From Diploptera punctata (lineage: Eukaryota; Arthropoda; Insecta; Blattodea; Blaberidae), in the NCBI GenBank assembly GCA_030220185.1, contig JASPKZ010005705.1:114501-178500 (forward strand): DNA of 64,000 nt. The letters are read 5' to 3'. The notes beneath the pieces are model-generated. The model saw nothing but the letters and a program-made list of their open reading frames with translations. It did no database searches and was not told the origin of the DNA. Shown here piece by piece: positions 55,913-64,000 of the stretch. The first letter of the stretch is position 1, and every line of letters begins with the position of its first letter. A program made the translations under genes and the position numbers.

Positions 55913-56300
55913 TTGTTTTGTTATTTAGTGATCGTTTTATCGTACCACATATTCCCTGGAATTTTGCTATTTTATTATTTATATCATTATCATAATTAAA
56001 TGAAATGTCACATCCTAGATAATTGAGATGGTTCACCTGTTCTATGATTTTGTTTCGTATTACTATTTTGGATCTGATTTGATTTTTCCTTTGGAATACC
56101 ATTACCTTAGTTTTTTTCTATGGATATTTTGAGATTATATTGCTCACATATATTATGTAATTTAAAAATATTCCTTTGAAGCTCGTCTTCCGTATTTGCT
56201 ATTATTACCTGGTCATCAGCGTATAATAATGTTTTCAAGTAGTGTGTTGTATCTAATTTTATTCCTTTATTTAGGGAAGTAATAAAACTCATAAATTGGT
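55913..56300 (-). mobile_element. LINE-2 reverse transcriptase fragment (YADD)
   Basis: Minus-strand frames give LKTLLYADDQVIIANTEDEL then NICEQYNLKISIEKN. After a shift comes VNHLNYLGCDISFNYDND and FQGICGTIKRSLNNKT. YADD is the catalytic motif and NYLG follows at the normal distance. It is truncated at both ends. Confidence 0.8.
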
Positions 56301-56544
56301 AGCACGGGTGACCCTCACTATCTGCCGTCCGCGCCCCGTCCCGACTTACTCCACTGCGCTCTTATGCATACTGGGAGTCCATATGCTTCGTACAGTGGAT
56401 TGACAATGCTGGATTCTGACTTAGATTTCTGTGTCTTGTAGTTAAAAGGCACATCATTTTTGGACACAGCCTTGGTACATCACAATGCATTTCTGTGAGA
56501 AGTTTTAAGCTAGGTTTCGGTATGCAATGGTTGACAGTTCCCTT
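56301..56544. other. Intergenic, no feature recognised
   Basis: Moderate GC content, no coding frame recognised. Confidence 0.4.
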
Positions 56545-56915
56545 GTTAGGAAAATACTTGGGCCAAGAGCGGTAACAGACAAATCAAGGGAAAAGGCTAC
56601 ATAACAGTAAAATACATGATCTTTATAGAAAACCAGATGTAATAAAACACTTAAATCTTGTAAACTGCAATAGGTAAGACATGTGGCACCAATGGAGAAT
56701 TAAAAAGGGTCATGGAAAGCACCCTAAAGGAAAACCAGAGGAAAACGCCCAGTAGGTAGGTCAAGAATGAGGTGGGAGAATAATATTAACACTGATTTGA
56801 AGGAGCTAAATTAACAGGGGAAGTTTGGAAAAAATAGCTGAGGATAAGGAAGTATGGAGACCTTATGTTCGCGGGCATGAACCTCCGGGTTCGATAGTGT
56901 CAGTGTATTCGTTAG
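56545..56915 (+). mobile_element. LINE-1 3' end
   Basis: Recognised from GGAAAATACTTGGGCCAAGA, AAAACGCCCAGTAGGTAGG and CATGAACCTCCGGGTTCG, with TCAGTGTATTCGTTAG at the end. Many indels. Confidence 0.65.
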
Positions 56916-57671
56916 TTTAGATTATGTGAAATAGTAATAAAATTCTACCCGATCCAGTGTCTCCGTTACCAGTGAAAAACATACTTTTATACTGGACTGT
57001 ACGTTTATATTTCATCCGAGAGTGTATTAAGCTAGATAAATAGCGCTACTGTAGTCACAGTGCAGCCAACTTGAGTAAATATAATTTACTAAATCTACTT
57101 ATTTCAAAACAAAAGAGTAATAGAACATGTATCATTTGTGTTACAAAGAAAAAGGTCATAAGAAACTCTATTATATTACGAAAGTTTGCATACCATTACA
57201 CAAAAATTGTACATTTGTTTAAGAGCTTAAAGACGAGAAAAATCACATGCTGGAATTTTTACGAGCCACAGAATTTCCCGCAAACATGTCAACATGCCGT
57301 AAATTCTTTCCTTAGCAGAATACAAGAAAACTAATAACATATAGAATGTTTAAGAACAAAATTATACACATAGCAGAGGATTTTAAATGATACATTTGAT
57401 GTAAGACAGCAATTGTTCAGAAATTTATACAAACACGCGCCACGATATATTGAAAGTAGAGAAACTTGTCTCATTCGTGATTAAAAAAAAAAACAAAAAA
57501 ACAAAAAAAAAAAACAATTGAAATACAAATCGAATGAGTTAGCTTAGACTGTAATATTTGAGATTCAAATTAGCGAATTTTGAAAGTTTGTAGCTATTAC
57601 GATTGTTCTAACAGAAATAATTTCTAAAAACTTCTACGAATCTTCATCGATTCTACTTAGTAGACACTAAA
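56916..57671. other. Intergenic, no feature recognised
   Basis: No supported feature; an A-rich run lies at 57482-57518. Confidence 0.4.
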
Positions 57672-58378
57672 AATTATCATAAGTAATGCCACGAGTGATT
57701 TCCAAATTATCGATAAATTCACGACTCACCAACGAATACAATTTAACGAATTAAGCTGTTTACTCACAAATCATTATTTAACTATAGTTATTTTAAAATA
57801 TTTATATATTTAATGTAAACGGCGATGTTTGAAAACAGATGAGAAACGATTGGTACCCTTCATCTGCTTCCTTTGTTTATCACTGCAACCAGATCATACT
57901 ACTTATTGCCAAAGGAACGCAATATTGTAAGAATGCTCTCTAGTGGAGAAAAAATGAAACACATCAAACTGTATATAATTGATTTCTGATGTCGTATGAT
58001 GTAAATGTGACAATTATATTTTTTCTGGATTATTACCTGGGGGAAAAAAAATACATTTAAGAAAGTGCAAACAGTGACTTCTTTTTTTGGTGGTATAATC
58101 AATTGCTACAAATGTTTTTATATTAACTCCTGCAAGCGCTATGTGTTGACATCCATGCACTATATATACAATCTGGTAGCCGTATTTCTTACAGAGTCAG
58201 TCACTGCAAAATAATGGTCAGACCTGTTCGGAATATTAAAAAGGAGGAGCTTTCTTTAATATGGTAAATTTAACATTGATAAATATTTGGTGAAACACGA
58301 CTGTGATTGGTTGTAAAACAGAAATCACTGACACGTGATTGGTCATTGACTCCCATTTGGGGCATGAGTTAAATAGTC
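57672..58378. repeat. Repeat X, copy 2, with ~290-bp insertion
   Basis: Inverted match to 40861-41309. The match is interrupted between GCAATATTGTAAG (to about 57931) and GAGGAGCTTT (from about 58241). The extra sequence is bracketed by AATATTGTAAG and AATATTAAAAAG, an imperfect direct repeat. The insert has no recognised family. Confidence 0.7.
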
Positions 58379-58656
58379 AAAATAAACTTATATATATATT
58401 CAGGCCTCTGAATTAATATTTCAGTGCGCAACCACATACACTATGTAGACATCCTAGTACAAACATTTATTTTTCCTTTATATATATTCTCTATCACGAG
58501 GGTAGGTCCCTTCACGTACAATATCTCGTCATCATTGAATTATTGTTAATAACATGATTGTTATTCCTACAAATATTAGTTAGCGAGAACTCAGTCTCAC
58601 TGCCCTCTAGTGGCTACTATAACAGGAAGAAAATTAAAGATAAGTTTTACTTTATA

Positions 58657-58919
58657 ATTAAAATATGAAATTATGGAATATTCACCTGAAAGGTCCGTCT
58701 CCTCAACTTAATTAGTTATTTAACTGTAGCGCTTTCGGGACTTGTCCCATCATCGGCAGGATTCAAAACTGCCGATGATGGGACAAGTCCCGAAAGCGCA
58801 ACAGTTAAATGACTAATTAACTTGAGGAGACGGACCTTTCAGGTGGATATTCCAAAATTTTGTATTTTAATTTTGAATATTACCTCAACGGAACACATCA
58901 TGCATCTTATAAAAGTTGA
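58657..58919. mobile_element. Palindromic fold-back element, copy 2
   Basis: The arms are nearly identical to those of copy 1 and to each other. The centre reads GGCAGGATTCAAAACTGCC. It is flanked by the perfect 12-bp repeat TTTTACTTTATA (58645-58656 and 58920-58931). The tail CAACGGAACACATCATGC is on the right only. Confidence 0.87.
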
Positions 58920-59029
58920 TTTTACTTTATAGCAGCGACACTTCTTTAATTCGATGTTATAATTAATTTATATATATATAGGAATTATTTATTTATTTAC
59001 AATGGCGTAACAGCCCAATGTTGGGTCTT

Positions 59030-59625
59030 AGCCTCCTCCTTTTTTTTTAGAAATTACTAGACCAAGTTAAATTAGCTACGCTTATTTCCCTACAGATTCA
59101 TGAATTGTAAGCGGTCAACGCATTGACCCAATGGGACATCTAATAGGCAGCTAAGGTTTAATTAGGATGATAGAGGTCGGTAAATTTTGCTTAGAGGCCT
59201 CTTTATCCAGGCTTAAGGTTCTTTTACGGGCCTAATAAACTCCTGAATGGGGACCCTCAAAATGGACTAAGATCCCGCCAAATTCTTTAAGTTTGAAGCC
59301 CATAACTATTACTACTCCAGTGTAATATATTTTAATTAATAAGTAATGGGTTACGCCTATCTAATCCTAGTCTAGTAATTAGATTACATATCTTCATCAT
59401 ACATCAAATAGAGGTAAATTTAAATTTCACTTAAAAATTTACATCCAAAGCCCTTATCTTTGTAGTAACTAATTACTAACCAAAAATATTTTCTCACATT
59501 CTATGTATTATAGCGTTGGTTTAAAGTCCCCGGGGGAATTGCTCCTTGGATTTTTCCAACTTAAAATAAATTTACCGACCTCCGACTCTCGGGACCAGAG
59601 GGAAGTAACATAACCACTGGTCCAT
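59030..59625 (-). mobile_element. SINE-C, interrupted
   Basis: Right part (59520-59625) is the head in reverse: CTCTCGGGACCAGAGG and ATAACCACTGG. Left part (59150-59290) is the body (GGTAAATTTTGCTTAGAGGCC, in two blocks). About 220 bp of unrelated sequence separates them. Confidence 0.65.
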
Positions 59626-59889
59626 TCATTTCTCATTATAACATATTAAGGGTAATGAACAAAATTAACAAATACAGATAAGAACATTAGAGAAAGTTAC
59701 CTTGATTTAGGACTTAATTTATCTAGATAGGGGACCCAATTTCCCGACCACATAAGGATCGGAAACTGACCGGGACTCAATTCACCTAGGCCCACTCGTT
59801 TAATGCAGGTTCGTACCTTTGCGCCAAGGTTATATGCATAGATAGCTAATACTCTTTTCTCCAGATTCGATATAGCCTTCAAAGAAAAA

Positions 59890-59970
59890 TGTCAATGGTA
59901 CAGCTGAGAATTGAACACAGATCTCTTGGATTCCAGCCAGACACTAACATTGTTCTATCACAGAGACGGT
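59890..59970 (-). other. tRNA-like sequence (minus)
   Basis: The minus strand reads TGATAGAACAATGTTAGTG (A-box region) and CTGTGTTCAATTCTCAGC (B-box region) at tRNA spacing. Cloverleaf pairing is incomplete; probably a pseudogene or SINE head. Confidence 0.35.
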
Positions 59971-60864
59971 CGCTAGATCTCTAAACCAGTGCATGCAGAG
60001 TAAAAATACTAACAGTTGAAGAAATATCGTATCGCTGAAAGAAATATGGATAAATGAAGCGAAATGTTGAAGTACATTAGCATATTATAGAGTGAATCAT
60101 GTTTTTATTTCTACCATTTTTCCATCAGTGTTGTAATAAAGGAAACACATACGAGATCCAGTTTGTTTTCTTTTCTAAAAGAGTGCTGCCTGCTCATTTT
60201 TCACAAGAAATGTTTAATGTACAGTACTGTGCAAATGTTTCACATTCTCAGAATATAGGAGGTTGCAATCAGCTTTAAACAAACATCACCAATAAGGTCG
60301 TTCCTCCCTCCGCTGATACCTGATACTCTGATAACAGTATGCAGCTTCATACACGTTACAGCTATTAATACGCTTATGCATTTTCGTATGAGCTTTGTTA
60401 AAAATTTTCAATCAGTGTCTCGTAAAGAGGAACATATTTACAAAATATTTATTGAATTTTGAAAAGATTTGATGGGTTCGGAGCAAACCTGGACACATTC
60501 CAAAAATTGAAAATCCTAGTTGTATGTAAATTTGGGTTTTCAAAATATCAACAGTTCTTCGAAACAATTGTGAACTAAGTGTTGTATTTGTTCTTTTTCA
60601 CTGTAAAAATGAAAGTTTCATTTTTCATCTGGAATTAAATGTATTGCTTTAATCTTGCATCAATATTTCTCAAAAGAATAAAATATGAATTTGGTATAAT
60701 TTTGCTCTGAATCGCTATTATCTAAGAGGAGCTTTGGCATCTTCAGGTTATTATATTGATCACTTTAAGGAATGAAACTTTATTGTTTTCTTTATTTCAT
60801 TTCCTTACAAAGACCTGTCAAGAAAGGATTCAGACACTGTATCGTATAACTAAACTACGGTAAC
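59971..60864. other. Intergenic, no feature recognised
   Basis: AT-rich with no coding frame or repeat match. Confidence 0.4.
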
Positions 60865-61195
60865 TCACTCGCATTATCGCATCCGTAGGTTCACGTCCGC
60901 GCGGACATAGGCTCTCCATACAACCCTATCCTGAGGTAATGTAATCCAATCATCCCTATAATTTACCTCCATGAAATTATCGTAAACATTTTCCTACCTC
61001 ATTCTTGGCCTACCTACTGGGCTCTTTCCCTATGGTTATCATACACGGATACACGGAATTTCTATGCCTCTCTTTGGTTACACATTCGTGCCATAGGTCC
61101 TGCCCATCGCAGTCTATGAAACTTAACTGTACTAGTTACATCAGGTTTCTAATAAAGATCATGTACCTCACTGCCATGTAGTCTTCTTCAGTTGT
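60865..61195 (-). mobile_element. LINE-1 3' end
   Basis: The reverse of the LINE-1 block, with CGTAGGTTCACGTCCGCGCG, CTCATTCTTGGCCTACC and CTGCCCATCGCAGTCTA on the plus strand. Truncated and diverged. Confidence 0.65.
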
Positions 61196-61223
61196 CTGTT
61201 TTATAGTTATTATTATGTACATA

Positions 61224-61557
61224 GTCCACCGCTGTGGTCTCGAGGTAGCGTGCTGCCTTGTCACGCAGCGGGCCCGGGTTCGATCCCCGGTCGGGACAGT
61301 TTTTCTGGGTGAGGTTTTTATCGGAGTTTTTCCTCACCTGTAAGACAAATGTCAGGAAAACTTTAAGGCCCAAACGGTCCCCGAAATCATATGGCCATCA
61401 TCACCATCCTTATCATTATAATCATCCTTCACCGGCACCGGTGTGGAAAGCAACGGGAAGTACCACACCTGCAATTCCATAGTAAAGCTGCAAAGCATAG
61501 CATGAAAATGTTATGATTGTAGTGAAAGATCTGCCCTCGGGCAGAATTAATATGAAT
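61224..61557 (+). mobile_element. SINE-A, tail type I
   Basis: Near-consensus head (GGTCTCGAGGTAGCGTGCTG, B box GGTTCGATCCCCGG), body and type I tail, ending GAATGAATAAA-like. It lies tail to tail with the inverted SINE-A at 61595. Confidence 0.88.
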
Positions 61558-61594
61558 GAAATAAATTATATATATTTTCAAATGCCCCAGGTTT

Positions 61595-61949
61595 GTTTTT
61601 CGACATTCCTGGTTTCTCTCCTGGCATGGCGTACTTGTAACCCACTTCTGAGGTTGGGGCGCCTGGAAGGCGGGGTTACGCTGCCCCGATGATATGATGG
61701 GTGATGATAATGGTGCGCCGGGACAGTCCCTAATCCTAAGCTTAACCTAAGATGAATATGAATGATGATGATTGCGATGGCCATATGATTTCGGGACCGT
61801 TTGGGCCTTAAAGTTTTCCTGACATTTGTCTTACAGTGAGGAAAAACCCCGATAAAAACCTCACCCAGGAAAACTGTCCCGACCGGGGATCGAACCCGGG
61901 CCCGCTGCGTGACAAGGCAGCACGCTACCTCGAGACCACAGCGGTGGAC

Positions 61950-61950
<1 letters not shown>
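61595..61950 (-). mobile_element. SINE-A, tail type II
   Basis: Best type II copy. The head and body are nearly identical to the copy at 61224, but the tail is GGCAGCGTAACCCCGCCTTC, GCGCCCCAACCTCAGAAG and GCCATGCCAGGAGAG. Confidence 0.88.

Positions 61951-61998
<48 letters not shown>
61951..61998. repeat. (AT)n followed by (GT)n
   Basis: Perfect AT then GT dinucleotides directly at the 5' border of the minus-strand SINE. Confidence 0.95.
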
Positions 61999-62001
<3 letters not shown>

Positions 62002-62189
62002 AAAATCGTGGAACAGACGTATCCAAGAACGTCCCTAGTCGTCCCTGGTGAACTAGCGAATAACGTGATTGCATTTGGTTCTAATGTTTGAGATTTCAAA
62101 CTAGGCCGGAGCTAATATATATCCTGAGCTCATTTTTTGCAAAAATTCTCTGTGTAGGCCTTACTACCTTCCCTCAAATCGTTCTTTAC

Positions 62190-62310
62190 GTTAAGTTTCC
62201 ATGCCCCTCTTTCATTTACCATTCCACCGGTTACTCCATTCACCTGTCAGTTTGTTTCACTTTGGTCCAAAAATGTTGTAAACACTTTATTCTAAATAGG
62301 CATACTCATA
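62190..62310 (-). mobile_element. LINE-1 fragment
   Basis: CATGCCCCTCTTTCATT, CATTCACCTGTCAGTTTG and TTTGGTCCAAAAATG match the LINE-1 family in reverse. Confidence 0.55.
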
Positions 62311-62952
62311 ACATGTTTCCTCCTATACTGAGAAAAATTGCACGAGAAAATTTCATCCGCCACTGGAACGGGTCTTGTAGTTCTCTACCAATACATTAAA
62401 GTTTAGACTGCTCGGTCTTTAATTAAGATAATGGTAATGTATTAAGTTAATTTTGTTTTAAAATTACAAATTATTTCATGAGATAATTTTATGTTATTTT
62501 AACGACTCACGCAGATAAAAAAAACACTGGTCCTAAAATAAATCTCTTAAATCGCACCTCTGACCTTGAAACGAACAGAGGACAAGTTATATGCTAAAGC
62601 AATTAAAAATATATGTCCAGCTTTACAGGAAGAAGGCGGGCCGACCAGAAAATAAAACAAATGTTCTCCTTTATGTATCCAACACCTTAAATTTGTTTCT
62701 CACGATACGATATAGCACCACCCAGGCTTTAATAAAAACAGAAACGTACAACTTATCACTGTACAACAGAAAACAAATCATTTGAACGAGAAGGAAACTA
62801 CAACGCAATTAGTTTGTCCCGAGAGAGGGTTGTTTACTTAAGCACAGTAGGTAAAACAGCGGTGCGTGCAGGTATAGACCGGGGAAATGCAAATTGACAC
62901 ACGCAAGAATCACTGAATATTGCTTAAACGTAGATACAGCTATTGTAATGAC
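62311..62952. other. Intergenic, no feature recognised
   Basis: No supported coding frame, RNA gene or repeat. Confidence 0.4.
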
Positions 62953-63465
62953 CAAGGGGCGGATTTCTATGACCAAAAAAGTGGAAAATATGCATGCATT
63001 TATGACCTAAAAATGGTTTAAATATGACCTAAAAAGACAAAAATATGACCTTATAATTGAATGAATTTTTTACCCATACTATATTAATTGTTCATTCATA
63101 TACATTTTCAATTATATCATAAGAAAAAGGAAATCTTCTTCTAATGTCTATTGCAAACGTTTGCCCCTGTTAACAGAAACCTTCGAAACAAGTGTACTGT
63201 GAAACTGACGATTTTTATACAGATACAATATTGATTATTTCCAAACGCCTGATGACTAGGATATTAAAAAAACCGAATATGACTTTATCATAGAAATAAG
63301 CAGAAGTATGACCAAAGATCTGAAAAGTGAGAAATATGACTTTTCAGACTCAATAAAAAACCAATTAATCTTAATAACAAGGCATATATAATTTTCTTTA
63401 CTTACTTGAAGCTTAGAATATAGATTTTGGTAAAAATATGGCATGTCATAGGAATCCGCCCCTTA
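62953..63465. mobile_element. hAT-type MITE, 513 bp
   Basis: Inverted ends AAGGGGCGGATTTCTATGAC and the reverse complement of GTCATAGGAATCCGCCCCTT match at all but one base. The 8-bp target duplication GTAATGAC is perfect (62945-62952 and 63466-63473), as expected of hAT elements. At least seven subterminal copies of TATGACC or TATGACT are spread on the plus strand. There is no transposase. Confidence 0.85.
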
Positions 63466-63473
63466 GTAATGAC

Positions 63474-64000
63474 AGAGAGCGGAATCTGTTCCACAATATA
63501 GAAGGCTTACTTGTATTGGAACAGGCTTTACAAAATGCGAGAGAGGGGTGAGATGGGATGTATCACATAGAGCAGCATACATATGAATGTAGCTCTGTCG
63601 TGTAGAAATGCAGACGGAGTAAACTACGTTTCATTTAGTAAAACATGTGGAGTTATTGTAGAGTACGTCGATAGTTGATATTTCGCCACCCATAACGAAA
63701 ACAAATGTTCATGCGAAAGGGTAATCGTTGTCTTAAAAAGTTTCATTACCTTGTAAGCAATGAAAATCCTAAGTATATTTTATTGTATTATGCACTTACA
63801 TTGATTCCTAATGTTTATATTCCAGAGGAATCGTCGATAGATAGGCAGGACATGTGTTGCACCCCATCCCACCCCTTCCCGATCGTTCCAGTACAGTCCA
63901 TACCAGCAATTTAGCGTCCCCGTTCGTTCCCAACCACATAATTCTGAGCCATATAGCATGGTCGCTCACACAGTCATCATCATCAACAATCGCGGCCCAT
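63474..64000. other. Intergenic to window end, no feature recognised
   Basis: A short frame at 63705-63914 has no recognisable domain. GC content rises toward the end. Confidence 0.4.

Noticed and set aside
63705..63914. 69-codon frame near the window end
   Set aside because: No recognisable domain, no splice or conservation evidence; length is within chance expectation.

Overview
This is AT-rich nuclear DNA from an animal, most likely an insect. It holds a spliced gene with canonical GT-AG junctions, several tRNA-derived SINE families, many decayed LINE and Penelope-like fragments, DNA transposons and long microsatellites. The mixture of families resembles large polyneopteran genomes such as cockroaches. 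That placement is an impression from the repeats, not a proven identification. No bacterial operon, CRISPR array, rRNA gene or virus was found.

The only host gene I can support is a SIAH/Sina-like RING E3 ubiquitin ligase on the + strand. Exon 1 (16675-17081) carries the RING finger and most of the SIAH zinc fingers. Exon 2 (30744-31191) carries the rest of the second zinc finger and the substrate-binding region. They join in phase into a 284-residue protein, close to the usual SIAH length. A splice-acceptor-like sequence directly precedes the start codon, so a noncoding 5' exon probably lies upstream, near a tandemly duplicated unit of about 375 bp (15543-16300). The 13.7-kb intron is packed with LINE and SINE fragments, (AAT)n arrays and a polypurine (GAA)n tract of about 650 bp.

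Region by region: 1-15.5 kb holds SINEs, LINE 3' ends, a Penelope endonuclease remnant and a 1.6-kb transposon with inverted ends, which sits inside a SINE and carries a dead gene of a cysteine-rich insect transposon family. 15.5-31.4 kb is the SIAH-like locus. 31.4-46 kb holds LINE, SINE, Tigger-like and MITE sequences and long CA and TA tracts. 45.6-49.3 kb holds a large inverted repeat, a tRNA-like sequence and a head-to-head Penelope-like element with RT and GIY-YIG parts. 49.3-64 kb holds more repeats, including a clean hAT-type MITE at 62953-63465.

The most interesting signals are: (1) hammerhead-ribozyme-like cores in Penelope-like ends, with a palindromic hexamer where stem III should be; (2) a palindromic fold-back element present three times, two copies having 12-bp target duplications; (3) a SINE family sharing one tRNA-like head and body but carrying three different 3' tails; (4) the ITR-bounded transposon with the split, broken cysteine-rich gene. 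Names used below: SINE-A, SINE-B, SINE-C and SINE-D for tRNA-headed families; LINE-1 for the family whose end reads GRPRMRWEN; LINE-2 for the family whose end reads YKPxGRR; R650 for an unclassified repeat of about 650 bp. These are local labels.
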